Origin: Holophaga sp.
GTDB lineage: Bacteria > Acidobacteriota > Holophagae > Holophagales > Holophagaceae
Assembly: GCA_031292735.1 (NCBI GenBank)
Contig: JARLGP010000205.1
Location: 1-52,463, forward strand
Direction: 5' to 3'
Length of the DNA: 52,463 nucleotides
In this document: in pieces, positions 16,029 through 24,754 of the stretch
How the letters are laid out: every line of letters begins with the position of its first letter
How positions within the stretch are numbered: position 1 is the stretch's first letter
Program-made: the position numbers and the translations under genes
The notes under the pieces: generated by a model
What the model was told of the DNA's origin: nothing
Seen by the model: the letters and a program-made list of their open reading frames with translations, nothing else
Databases searched by the model: none

Positions 16029-18583
16029 CCCGCGATCAGGCTCACGTCGTCCAGGGTGAAGCAGGTGTTCACTCCGTACGGATTGTCCTCGGCGACGAAG
16101 GACAGCTGCACGGTCTGGCCGCGGTAGGCGGCCAGGTCGAGGCTGTGCCGGCGGTAGCCGGAACGGTAGTCCAGGTTGCTGTAGCTGGCCAGCACGACCT
16201 CCTTGCCGCTGGTGCCGCGGGCCTTGACCTGGAGGCAGTCCAGCGGCCGGGGATCATCGCCGTAGATGTCGATGCGCAGCCAGAAGTCGAGCCGGGCCGA
16301 GGCCGCCTGGGCCGGGATCCGCACGGTCTGCTGGAGCACCTCGGGCAGGCCGTTCTGCCATCCGGAAAAATAGGCGTCGCCCTGGCCGGAGCGGGCGGGG
16401 GTGGAGGGCTCGTTGTTGCCGATGACCACGTTCTGGACCCGCCAGCCCAGCTCGCCGCCCTCGAACCCGCCGTTGAGGATCTGTTCCCCCGGAGCGGTGG
16501 GCGGCAGCACGGAAATGGTGCGGGTGTCCGAACCCTGGGCGCCGGTGCCGTCGGTGGCGGTGAAGCTGACCACCCGGTTGGCCAGGTCCGGGCCGGCATT
16601 GTGGAAGGCATGGCTGCTGGCGGCGCCCTTGGCGCTGCCGCCGTCGCCGAAGTCCCAGGTGTAGCTGAGGGCCGCGCCGGGGTTGCTTTCCTGGCCGGCG
16701 CCCAGGAAGGCCACTTCGCCGCCGTTGGCGATGGTCAGGGCGCCGGCGGGCTTGCGGATGACCGCCTCCACGTTGTTGCCCAGCCCGCCGTTCCAGGCGC
16801 TCACCAGGGCCTCGGCGTCCACGCTGCCCAGGCCGGTGGCGAGGTCATAGCCCCTGGCGCAGGCGTAGCCCTGGGTGCCCGGCACGGTGGTGTCGCCGGC
16901 GGTGATGTCGTGGAACACCTGGGGCCCCTTGCCATGGAACTGGGCGTTGCCCAGGGCGTACAGGGCGGGGCAGGGGTTGCCCTGGCGCTCTCCGGTCTTC
17001 TGCACCACCAGCGCCAACAGCCCGGCGAAGGCCGGCGCGGAGCAGGAGGTTCCGCCCACGGTGGTGCGCATGCCGCCGGTTTCCACCACGTAGCCGTCGT
17101 GGCCGCCGGCGGCGGCCAAGGCCACGTCGGGGATGGAGCGGTACTTGGCGTCTTCCGGCACCCCCAGGCCGATCTGCCAGCAGGGCTTCAGGTAGAAGCC
17201 GGAGGGCCCGCCGCCGCTGGCCCAGAGCCCGGTGCCGCCGGCGCTGCCGCTTTCGTTCCAGGCCTGCTCCGGGATGTAGCCGATGGCCGAGGACTGGTCC
17301 GGGTTCTTCCTGGACTGCCAGTAGGTGCCGGACCCTTCGTGGAACTGGGTGCCGCCCACCGCCAGGTTGAACGGGGTGGAGGCCAGGCCGGAGACCTCCG
17401 GGCCGGAACCGGAGTCCTCGCTGCCCTGGTTGCAGCCGGCCGGGCCGCTGTCGCCGGAGGAGACCACCGAGCTGATGCCCTGCACCGCGGCCTGGGCCCA
17501 CAGGTTGCGGAAGAAGGCCCGTTCGGTGGAGCCCATCAGGCTTTCGCACTGCCCGAAGCTGGTGCTCATCACCGGGGCGAGGTTGTGGTCGACGATGTAG
17601 CGCGCGGAGAGGTCGACGCCGTCGGTGCTGGCGGTGCTGGCCGAGGCCACGAACCGGATGGTGGCGTTGCGGGCCACGGCCCCCGACCATTCCACGTCCA
17701 GATCCGCCTCGCCGTCCTCCTGCGGGTCCGGGTTGCCCGGGTCGGTGCCGTTGATGATGATTTCGGGAATCCGGTCCGGCAGCCCGAACTCCTTGCGGAA
17801 GGTGGCGATGTCCTTCAGCGGGATGTGGGTCCGGCCGACGATGGCGACGCTCACCCCGCTGCCGTCGAGATCCCGCTGGTAGAGCGGCTTCAGGTTGTAG
17901 ATGGCGGCGAAATCCCCCGGGGTGAGTTCGTGCTCCTTGCTGCCCTCCACGGCAGGGGTGAAGCCGCGGTTCATGGCCGGACGGGGGACGTTGTGCAGGG
18001 ACACCACCCCCTCCACCACGTGGGCCAGGGCGCGCGGGATGGAGGGATCCCGGGTGTTCCCCTGGCGCAGCTTGCCGGCCAGCTCGAACCGGCGGATGGG
18101 GGTGCGGAACGCCCGCTCCACCTGCTCCACCGAGCCGGAGAAGGTGACCGAAAGCCGGCCCGCGGCCACTTCGCCCAGCTGGAACCCGTTGTCCTGGAGC
18201 CAGCCGGTGACCTGGTCCAGGGCCTCCTGGCTGGGACCGAACTCCGCCCCGAACTGCTCCGGGGTCAGCCATTGATGGAAGCTGGGCGAGCCGCTGTCCT
18301 GCATCTCGGCCAGCCGCCGGGCCAGCCGGGCCTCGGCCCCCGGGGCCAGCTTGAGCGCGAGGATCATGTTGTCCATGGGCTCCTGGGCCTCCGCCGGGCC
18401 CAGTTGCCGGGCCGAGGCGAACGCCGGCGGCACGTTGCCGCGCAGCTCCAGGTAATCCGAGTCAACCACCGCCGGCGCGCTGGCCGGCTGGACGGCGATC
18501 GGCTCGGTGGGTTGGACCTTGCCGGCGAAGGCCGGCAGTACCGCCAAAAGGGTCCAAAAGGAAAGGTGGCCAGGTCGGCTCAT
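16025..18583 (-). CDS. Secreted S53 (sedolisin/kumamolisin) peptidase, copy 1
   Basis: An acid-active serine-carboxyl peptidase of 852 residues. A signal peptide (SFWTLLAVLPAFAGK) is followed by the pro-kumamolisin activation domain (about 50-215). The catalytic domain has E292 and D296 in DGEADLDVEW, oxyanion D378 in SSGDSGPAGC and nucleophile S513 in GGTSCSAPAF. FHDITAGD is the calcium site. A PKD domain (about 620-690, YTWDFGDGGS) and a C-terminal jelly-roll-like adhesion module (NGGFEGGELGW to DDVSLIAG) follow. GGAG precedes the ATG at 18583. It is a tandem paralogue of the next gene upstream, 105 bp away. Confidence 0.94.
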   Translation of the reverse strand: MSRPGHLSFWTLLAVLPAFAGKVQPTEPIAVQPASAPAVVDSDYLELRGNVPPAFASARQLGPAEAQEPMDNMILALKLAPGAEARLARRLAEMQDSGSPSFHQWLTPEQFGAEFGPSQEALDQVTGWLQDNGFQLGEVAAGRLSVTFSGSVEQVERAFRTPIRRFELAGKLRQGNTRDPSIPRALAHVVEGVVSLHNVPRPAMNRGFTPAVEGSKEHELTPGDFAAIYNLKPLYQRDLDGSGVSVAIVGRTHIPLKDIATFRKEFGLPDRIPEIIINGTDPGNPDPQEDGEADLDVEWSGAVARNATIRFVASASTASTDGVDLSARYIVDHNLAPVMSTSFGQCESLMGSTERAFFRNLWAQAAVQGISSVVSSGDSGPAGCNQGSEDSGSGPEVSGLASTPFNLAVGGTQFHEGSGTYWQSRKNPDQSSAIGYIPEQAWNESGSAGGTGLWASGGGPSGFYLKPCWQIGLGVPEDAKYRSIPDVALAAAGGHDGYVVETGGMRTTVGGTSCSAPAFAGLLALVVQKTGERQGNPCPALYALGNAQFHGKGPQVFHDITAGDTTVPGTQGYACARGYDLATGLGSVDAEALVSAWNGGLGNNVEAVIRKPAGALTIANGGEVAFLGAGQESNPGAALSYTWDFGDGGSAKGAASSHAFHNAGPDLANRVVSFTATDGTGAQGSDTRTISVLPPTAPGEQILNGGFEGGELGWRVQNVVIGNNEPSTPARSGQGDAYFSGWQNGLPEVLQQTVRIPAQAASARLDFWLRIDIYGDDPRPLDCLQVKARGTSGKEVVLASYSNLDYRSGYRRHSLDLAAYRGQTVQLSFVAEDNPYGVNTCFTLDDVSLIAG

Positions 18584-18620
18584 GGGGGACTCCTGTAAAA
18601 ATGGCTGAAAAGGAAGGCTG

Positions 18621-18651
18621 AAAAAGCAGAAGCCGGCCGGCACCGGCCAGC
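18621..18651 (-). terminator. Probable intrinsic terminator between the two S53 genes
   Basis: On the minus strand GCTGGCCGG and CCGGCCGGC form a GC-rich stem (18632-18651), followed a few bases later by TTTTT (18621-18625). It would end the upstream peptidase transcript before the second copy, suggesting the two are not a simple operon. Confidence 0.5.
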
Positions 18652-18688
18652 CGAATGGCAGAAAGGGGACGGCCGGGGAGGAGCCGGG

Positions 18689-21172
18689 CTATGGGGCGAT
18701 CAGGCTGACGTCGTCCAGGGCGAAGCCGGTGGTTCGGCCCGGGGAGCGGTCGGAAGCGACGAACGAGAGCTGGAGCTCCTGGCCCCGGTAGCGGCCCAGG
18801 TCGATGGCGACCTGCTGGTAGCCCAGGCCGGCGTCGAGGTTGGAATAGCTGGCCAGGATCGCCAGCTGACCGCTGGTTCCGCGCGCCTTGACCTGGAAGC
18901 AGTCCAGGGCCCGGCTGGCGGTTTCCCGGGTGTCGACGTGCAGCCAGAAGGTGAGCCGGGCGGAGGCGGCGGTGGCGGGGATGCTCAAGGTCTGCTGCAG
19001 CAGCGCGGCGCGGGAGCCGGCCGGGAACCAGGCGTTGTTGCGGCCCTGGTGGCCCGGCGCCAGGGGGCCGTTGTCGCCGATGGACACGCCCCGCCCGCTC
19101 CATCCCTGGGCGTCCAGCTCGAACCCGCCGTTGAGGATCCGCTGCCCCGGGACGGGCGGCGGCAGCACGGTGATGGCGCGGGTGTCGCTGCCCTGGGCGC
19201 CGGTGCCGTCGCGGGCGGTGAAGGTGACCAGGTTGGTGATGGGCAGAGTGCCGGGGTTGGCGAAGCTGTGGCTGCAGGCCGCGCCCTGGGCGGAGCTGCC
19301 GTCGCCGAAATCCCAGGCGTAGCCCAGGGCGGAATCGGCGCTGCTGTCCGCCGCCGTGCCCTGGAAGGCCACGGTGGTGCCGGCGGCGATGGTGCGGTCG
19401 GTGGCCGGCTGCCGGATGACCGCCTCCACGTTGTTGCCGGTGCCGCTGGTCCAGGCCTGCACCAGGTTCCAGGCGTCCAGGCTGCCCAGGCCGGTGGCGA
19501 GATCGTAGCCGGTCCGGCAGTCGTAGCCCTGGGTGCCGGGAACGCAGCTGGCGCCGGCGGTGATGTCGTGGAACACCTCCAGGCCGGAGCCCCGGTACTG
19601 GCGGTTGCCCAGGGCATAGAGCGCGGGGCTGGCGTTGCCCTGCCTGCCGTGCTTCTGCACCACCAGGGCCATGAGGCCGGCGAAGGCCGGAGCGGAGCAG
19701 GAGGTGCCCCCGGTGACCTGCTGGCTGCCGCCGGTCTCGATCAGGTAGCCGTCGTGGCTCAGCGCCGCGGCCAGGGCCACGTCGGGCAGGCAGCGGTACT
19801 GGTATTGCGGGGTGTTGGCGGGCACCCCCGGCGCGGTCTGCCAGTCGGGTTTCGGGTAGAGCACCGAGGTGCCGCCGCCGGAGGCCCACAGCCCCGCACC
19901 GCCGGGCGTGGCGGCGCTTTCGTTCCAGGCCCGCTCCGGGATGTAGCCCAGGGCCGAGGAGCCGTCCGCGCGCAGCGTGTCCTGCCAGTAGCTGCCCGAC
20001 CCTTCGTCGAACTGGGTGCCGCCCACCGCCACGTTGTAGGGGGTGGAGGCCAGCCCGGACACCGCCCGGCCGGATCCCGAACTCGCCTGGCCGGGGTCGC
20101 ATCCGGCCGGGCCGCTGTCGCCGGAGGCCACCACCACGGTGATGCCCTGGGCCGCGGCCTGGGCCCACAGGTTCTTGTAGAAGGTCTGCTCCGCCGCGCC
20201 CATGCGCGGTTCGCACTGGCCGAAGCTGGTGGTCAGGATGGGGGCCAGGTTGTGGTCCACGATGCACTGGGCCGACAGGTCCACCCCGTCGGTGGCGGCG
20301 GTGCTGGCCGAGGCCACGAAGCGGAGGTCGGCGTTGCGGGCCACCGCGCCCGCCCACTCCACATCCAGGTCGGCCTCGCCGTCCTCGCTGCCGCCCAGAT
20401 CACCCGGGTCCGGCCCGTTGACGATCAGCTCGAACGGCTTGGGCGGCAGGCCGAAGGTCTGGCGGAACCGGGCCGGGTCGGCGGCGGGGATCCGGGTGCG
20501 GCCCACGATGGCGATGGCGACCCCGGTGCCGTCGATGCCGGCCTGGTAGAGCGGGTCCGCCCGGTAGATGGCGGCGAAGTCCCCCGGGGTCAGGTGGTGA
20601 CCGGCCGGGAGGGCCGGGCTGAAGCCCCTGTTCTGGGCCGTGCGCGGGAGGTTGTGCAGGGAGACCACCCCCGCCACCACGTCGGCCAGGGCGCCGGGGA
20701 TGGCGGGGTCCAGGAGGTTGCCCTGGCGCGGCTGGCCGGCCACCAGGAAGCGCCGGATCGGCGTGCGGAAGGCCCGCTCCACCTGCGCCACCGTGCCGGA
20801 AAAGGTGATGCTGAGGCGCCCGGCGGCCACCTGGTCGATGCTGAAACCGCCCGCCCGGAGCCAGCCGCAGGTGCGGTCCAGGGCTTCCCGGCCAGGGCCG
20901 AACTCCGCCCCGAACTGCTCCGGGGTGAGCCACCGGTGGTAGTCCGGGGAACCCGGATCCTGCAACCGGGCCAGGCGCCGGTGCAACCGGGCGGCGCTGC
21001 CCGGGGGCGGCTTGAGCGCCAGCAGCATGCGCGCCATGGGCCCTTCGGCCGGGCCCAGGGGCCGGGCCGAGGCCAGCAGCGCGGGCACGTTGCCCGGAGG
21101 ATGCGGATCGTCCGCCCGGGCTGCCCCTGGCAGGAGCGCCAGGAGCATCGGCGCCAGCAGGAATCGGGTCAT
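18689..21172 (-). CDS. Secreted S53 (sedolisin/kumamolisin) peptidase, copy 2
   Basis: Paralogue of the preceding peptidase with the same domain order in 827 residues: signal peptide (FLLAPMLLALLPGAARA), activation propeptide, S53 catalytic domain, PKD domain (YAWDFGDGSS) and the C-terminal FALDDVSLIAP module. Catalytic motifs are intact: DGEADLDVEW, ASGDSGPAGC, GGTSCSAPAF and FHDITAGA. It differs mainly in the propeptide linker and in the C-terminal domain loops. The ATG at 21172 precedes the signal peptide but has only a weak Shine-Dalgarno. The AT-rich region at 21290-21400 probably contains its promoter as well as that of the divergent phosphate transporter. Confidence 0.93.
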   Translation of the reverse strand: MTRFLLAPMLLALLPGAARADDPHPPGNVPALLASARPLGPAEGPMARMLLALKPPPGSAARLHRRLARLQDPGSPDYHRWLTPEQFGAEFGPGREALDRTCGWLRAGGFSIDQVAAGRLSITFSGTVAQVERAFRTPIRRFLVAGQPRQGNLLDPAIPGALADVVAGVVSLHNLPRTAQNRGFSPALPAGHHLTPGDFAAIYRADPLYQAGIDGTGVAIAIVGRTRIPAADPARFRQTFGLPPKPFELIVNGPDPGDLGGSEDGEADLDVEWAGAVARNADLRFVASASTAATDGVDLSAQCIVDHNLAPILTTSFGQCEPRMGAAEQTFYKNLWAQAAAQGITVVVASGDSGPAGCDPGQASSGSGRAVSGLASTPYNVAVGGTQFDEGSGSYWQDTLRADGSSALGYIPERAWNESAATPGGAGLWASGGGTSVLYPKPDWQTAPGVPANTPQYQYRCLPDVALAAALSHDGYLIETGGSQQVTGGTSCSAPAFAGLMALVVQKHGRQGNASPALYALGNRQYRGSGLEVFHDITAGASCVPGTQGYDCRTGYDLATGLGSLDAWNLVQAWTSGTGNNVEAVIRQPATDRTIAAGTTVAFQGTAADSSADSALGYAWDFGDGSSAQGAACSHSFANPGTLPITNLVTFTARDGTGAQGSDTRAITVLPPPVPGQRILNGGFELDAQGWSGRGVSIGDNGPLAPGHQGRNNAWFPAGSRAALLQQTLSIPATAASARLTFWLHVDTRETASRALDCFQVKARGTSGQLAILASYSNLDAGLGYQQVAIDLGRYRGQELQLSFVASDRSPGRTTGFALDDVSLIAP

Positions 21173-21402
21173 GCAACTCAAGGCTGGCTCCCGAAAGAGA
21201 TTGGAAAAGAGATCTGAAAAGGGCTGCCCCTGACCGGGCGGCCACGGGACGGGAAAGCTGGACACGGCAAACCGGAACAGAGATTCTGAGTCACAGTATC
21301 GGTCGGCCTGCCTGGTCCGCTTAACAAAATTTCTGTATGTTAATTTAATATAATAATTAGCTAAAAATTAACCGTGACGAAGGGCCCACCGGAAGGGCGG
21401 GG

Positions 21403-21430
21403 TTGCGTATCTCATTAAATAATTTATACT
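21403..21430 (+). promoter_or_regulatory. Promoter of the PiT transporter gene
   Basis: TTGCGT (21403-21408) and TATACT (21425-21430) are separated by 16 bp, and the ATG follows 27 bases after the -10. The surrounding 21320-21430 stretch is very AT-rich compared with the genes on both sides. Confidence 0.5.
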
Positions 21431-21456
21431 CTCGGCCTGGACTCCGAAAGACCCCC

Positions 21457-22944
21457 ATGCACCTGCTCCTGGATGCCCCGAACCTCACCATGGGTCTGTT
21501 CCTGCTGCTGGCGGTGGGGCTCGCCCTGGCGTTCGAGTTCATCAACGGCTTTCACGATACCGCCAACGCGGTGGCCACCGTGATCTACACCAACTCCCTG
21601 CCGGCCACCCTGGCGGTGGTGTGGTCCGGCCTGTGGAACCTGGCGGGGGTGCTCTGCTCCAGCGGCGCGGTGGCTTTCGCCGTGGTCGCCCTGCTGCCGG
21701 TGGACCTGGTGCTCAATGCGGGTTCCGGGGCGGGGCTGGCCATGGTGTTCTCCCTGCTCATCTCGGCCATCATCTGGAACCTCGGCACCTGGTGGGTCGG
21801 GTTGCCCGCCTCCAGTTCCCACTCCCTGGTGGGCGCCATCCTGGGCGTGGGGCTGGGCCATTCGGTCATGCAGACCGGACGGGTGCTGGGCTCCGGGGTG
21901 AACTGGGGGAAGGCGGCGGAGGTGGGCATCTCCCTGATGGTCTCCCCGCTGGTGGGCTTCCTGGGGGGCGCGCTGACGCTGCTGCTGCTCAAGGCCCTGG
22001 TGCGCAAGCCGGAACTCTACCGGGCGCCCGGGAAGCAGCCGCCGCCGGCGTGGATCCGCGGCCTGCTGGTGCTCACCTGCACCGGGGTCAGCTTCGCCCA
22101 CGGCTCCAACGATGGCCAGAAGGGCATGGGGCTGGTCATGCTGATCCTGGTGGGCATCCTGCCCGGCAGCTATGCCCTCCGGATGAACACCAACCCGGCC
22201 GTCATCCGCCAGGTGGCGGAGGACGCGGGGCCCGCGGTGCGGATCCTGGAACGGCACGCCGGCGGCCGGGAGCTGGCGCCGGAAGCGGCTTCCCGGGAAC
22301 TGTCCCGCTTCCTCAACTACGAAAGCCGGGCCGGCAGCCTCACCGGGCCGGCCCTGGCGGCCAAGGGACGGAGCCTGGAACGGCGCCTGGCCGGGATCCA
22401 GGGGTTCGCCCAACTGGACGCCAAGGACCGCGCCGGGCTGCGCGAGGACGCCTTCCTGCTGGTGGATTCGCTGCGCAAGCTGGAACGGACCGGGGCCTTT
22501 CCGGACCCGGGGGAACGGGCCGCCCTGAAGACCTTCGAAGGCCACCTGGTGCGCGCCACCCAGTTCATCCCGTTCTGGGTGAAGCTCTCCGTGGCCCTGG
22601 CGCTGGGCCTGGGCACCATGGTGGGCTGGAAGCGGATCGTGGTCACCGTGGGCGAAAAGATCGGCAAGGACCACCTGAGCTACGCCCAGGGCGCCTCGGC
22701 GGAAATGGTGGCCATGGTCACCATCGGCGCCGCGGACCTGCTGGGCTTTCCGGTGAGCACCACCCATGTCCTGTCCTCGGGGGTGGCCGGCACCATGGCC
22801 GCCAACCACTCTGGGATCCAGGGGGGCACCGTGCGCAGCATGCTGCTGGCCTGGATCCTGACGGTGCCGGTGTGCGTGTTCCTGGGCGCCAGCACCTTCG
22901 CCCTCGGTCTATACCTCGCCTTGCATGTGTTCGGCTTGCAGTGA
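21457..22944 (+). CDS. pit: PiT-family inorganic phosphate transporter
   Basis: A cation-coupled phosphate permease of the inner membrane, 495 residues. Both halves of the inverted-repeat fold carry the PiT signature: GFHDTANAVATVIYTNS near residue 32 and GFPVSTTHVLSSGV near residue 430. FAHGSNDGQKGMG is the second conserved loop. About ten hydrophobic segments are visible. A long soluble, charged loop (about residues 250-365, rich in Glu/Arg) lies between the two halves and is longer than in many homologues. The ATG at 21457 follows a plausible promoter closely. The next gene, pdxJ, starts 46 bp downstream on the same strand. Confidence 0.92.
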   Translation: MHLLLDAPNLTMGLFLLLAVGLALAFEFINGFHDTANAVATVIYTNSLPATLAVVWSGLWNLAGVLCSSGAVAFAVVALLPVDLVLNAGSGAGLAMVFSLLISAIIWNLGTWWVGLPASSSHSLVGAILGVGLGHSVMQTGRVLGSGVNWGKAAEVGISLMVSPLVGFLGGALTLLLLKALVRKPELYRAPGKQPPPAWIRGLLVLTCTGVSFAHGSNDGQKGMGLVMLILVGILPGSYALRMNTNPAVIRQVAEDAGPAVRILERHAGGRELAPEAASRELSRFLNYESRAGSLTGPALAAKGRSLERRLAGIQGFAQLDAKDRAGLREDAFLLVDSLRKLERTGAFPDPGERAALKTFEGHLVRATQFIPFWVKLSVALALGLGTMVGWKRIVVTVGEKIGKDHLSYAQGASAEMVAMVTIGAADLLGFPVSTTHVLSSGVAGTMAANHSGIQGGTVRSMLLAWILTVPVCVFLGASTFALGLYLALHVFGLQ

Positions 22945-22990
22945 GAATCCACTAGAATGGAAAAAGCAAGCGGACAACGGAAGGACGGCC

Positions 22991-23716
22991 ATGGCCAAAC
23001 TCAGCGTCAACGTCAACAAGATCGCGACCCTGCGCAATTCCAGGGGCGGCGGTACCCCTGACCTCATGACCTTCGTCGGCCACATCCTCGGCTTCGGCGC
23101 CCAGGGCATCACCGTCCACCCGCGGGCAGACTGCCGGCACATCACGCCAGAGGACGCCCGCGCGGTGGCCCGGGGGGTGAAGACCGTGGAGACCAACTTC
23201 GAAGGGGACGTGCGCGAGTCCTTCCTGGACCTGGTGCTGGAGTGCAAGCCCACCCAGTGCACCCTGGTGCCGGTGCAGCCGGGGGAGGTCACCAGCAACC
23301 ACGGCTGGGCCGTGAGCCACTGGGCCTACCTGCTGGCCCCGGTGGTGGCGCGGCTCAAGGAGGAAGGCATCCGGATCAGCCTGTTCGTGGAGCCGGGCGA
23401 CGTGGGCAGCGTGCGGGCCGCCGCGAGCATCGGCGCCGACCGGATCGAGATCTACACCGAGCCCTACGCCACGGCGTTCGACCGGGACGACCCGGAGGCG
23501 GAGCTGGACCGGGTGCTGCGCAGCGCCGAGGCGGCGGAGCAGTGCGGGCTGCAGGTGAACGCCGGACACGACCTGACCCACCTGAACCTGCCCCTGCTGG
23601 TGCGCCGGGTGCCGAACCTGGCCGAGGTCTCCATCGGCCACCACCTGATCAGCCATGCCCTGCTGGTGGGCATGGAACAGTCGGTGCACGACTACCTCAC
23701 CGCCGCCCAGGGGTAG
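22991..23716 (+). CDS. pdxJ: Pyridoxine 5'-phosphate synthase PdxJ
   Basis: PdxJ condenses 3-amino-2-oxopropyl phosphate with deoxyxylulose 5-phosphate, the last ring-forming step of the DXP-dependent vitamin B6 route. The 241-residue protein starts MAKLSVNVNKIATLRNSRGG and contains GITVHPRADCRHI, SLFVEPGDVG and the C-terminal VSIGHHLISHALLVG. The opening reads NVNKIATLRN where E. coli has NIDHIATLRN, a variant also known from Bacteroidetes-type enzymes. AAGGA lies upstream of the ATG at 22991. Confidence 0.93.
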   Translation: MAKLSVNVNKIATLRNSRGGGTPDLMTFVGHILGFGAQGITVHPRADCRHITPEDARAVARGVKTVETNFEGDVRESFLDLVLECKPTQCTLVPVQPGEVTSNHGWAVSHWAYLLAPVVARLKEEGIRISLFVEPGDVGSVRAAASIGADRIEIYTEPYATAFDRDDPEAELDRVLRSAEAAEQCGLQVNAGHDLTHLNLPLLVRRVPNLAEVSIGHHLISHALLVGMEQSVHDYLTAAQG

Positions 23717-23718
23717 CC

Positions 23719-23769
23719 ATGTGCGGCCGCTATGCCCTGAATTCCCCGGTGGATGCCTGCGATGCCTAG
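23719..23769 (+). pseudogene. Relic of a yedK/HMCES-type (SRAP) gene, first 16 codons only
   Basis: Two bases after the pdxJ stop an ATG opens MCGRYALNSPVDACDA and then stops. MCGRYAL is the invariant start of SRAP proteins, whose Cys2 crosslinks to abasic sites in single-stranded DNA. A normal protein has over 200 residues and nothing of the rest is found downstream. The next gene begins inside this fragment in another frame. A deletion that joined the 5' end of a yedK gene to the following gene would explain it. Confidence 0.55.
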
Positions 23770-24313
23770 CCCGGCGCAGTGGGCCTTCCTGGCGGCGCTG
23801 GTGGCCATGCTCGCGCTGCTGCACGGGTCGCGCCGGCACTTCTGGCTGTTTTCCATCCTGGTGCTGCCGGGGACCTTCGCCCACGAGGGCTGCCACCTGC
23901 TGCTGGGCCTGCTGCTGGGCGGCCGGCCGGCCGGGTTCAACCTCCTGCCCCGGCGGGAGGGCCGGGGCTGGGAGATGGGTTCGGTGAGCTTCAGCCACAT
24001 CACCTGGTACAACGCCTTCTTCATCGGCATGGCCCCGCTGCTGCTGCTGCCCGCCGCCTACGGGCTGGCGCGCTGGCGGCTGGGCGGAGGGCCGGTGCTG
24101 GATTGGCCGGAGGTGCTGGCCATCTACGTGATCGCCAACCTGGCGTACGCCGCGCTGCCCTCCTGGCAGGACTGCAGGATCGCGGCGCGGTCGCCCATCG
24201 GCTGGCTGCTCCTGGCCGGGGGGATCGCCTGGGGCTGGCACAGCTATCGCAAATCCCCTCGGGTACCCCATGATTCGGTCATACTGACCTTCGCTTACCC
24301 AGCCTGGGAGTGA
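23753..24313 (+). CDS. Integral membrane protein with HExxH motif, M50-like
   Basis: A membrane protein of 186 residues (183 if it starts at the ATG at 23762, which has the better GGTGG spacing). It has about four to five hydrophobic segments. The motif FAHEGCHLLLGLLLGGRPAG contains HEGCH, an HExxH zinc-binding pattern at the end of a membrane helix, as in M50 site-2 proteases. A second Asp-containing M50 motif is not clear: LPSWQDCR is only a possible partner. It may be a small M50-like protease or a degenerate relative. It overlaps the yedK relic and ends 7 bp before the next gene. Confidence 0.65.
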   Translation: MPAMPSPAQWAFLAALVAMLALLHGSRRHFWLFSILVLPGTFAHEGCHLLLGLLLGGRPAGFNLLPRREGRGWEMGSVSFSHITWYNAFFIGMAPLLLLPAAYGLARWRLGGGPVLDWPEVLAIYVIANLAYAALPSWQDCRIAARSPIGWLLLAGGIAWGWHSYRKSPRVPHDSVILTFAYPAWE

Positions 24314-24320
24314 AACCGGT

Positions 24321-24752
24321 ATGAAAAAAAACAGAATACTCTTGGCCGTGCTGGGTCTGGTGCTGGTCGGGGTGGTCATCCAGTTCATTCCCGTCAGCCG
24401 CACCAATCCGCCGGTGGAAGGCGACATCCCGACTCCGCCGGAGGTGAAGGCGATCCTGCGGGCGTCCTGCTACGACTGCCACTCCAACGAGACCGTCTGG
24501 CCCTGGTACAGCCGCGTGGCGCCGGTCTCCTGGCTGGTGTCCAGCGATGCCTCCGAGGGCCGGGGCCGGTTCAACTTCTCCACCTGGAACCGCTACGATC
24601 CCCAGCGGCAGGCCGCCCTCCGCGCCCGGATCATCCGGGAAGTGCGCGGCGGCGACATGCCCCCCTGGTACTACACGATCAAGCACACCGGGGCGAAGCT
24701 GGACGCCGGCCAGCGGGCGCTGCTGGAGGCCTGGGCCGCCCAGCCCCAGTAG
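24321..24752 (+). CDS. Haem-binding domain protein, exported
   Basis: A small exported protein of 143 residues. An N-terminal signal or anchor (ILLAVLGLVLVGVVIQFI) is followed by one CYDCH (CxxCH) haem-attachment motif near residue 50, a SNETVWPWYSRVAPVSWLV segment and MPPWYY near residue 114. This combination matches the haem-binding domain family of single-haem cytochromes, in which methionine of the MPP motif can be the distal ligand. GGGAG lies upstream of the ATG. It ends 2 bp from the end of the convergent efflux operon. The electron partner is unknown. Confidence 0.8.
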   Translation: MKKNRILLAVLGLVLVGVVIQFIPVSRTNPPVEGDIPTPPEVKAILRASCYDCHSNETVWPWYSRVAPVSWLVSSDASEGRGRFNFSTWNRYDPQRQAALRARIIREVRGGDMPPWYYTIKHTGAKLDAGQRALLEAWAAQPQ

Positions 24753-24754
24753 AA

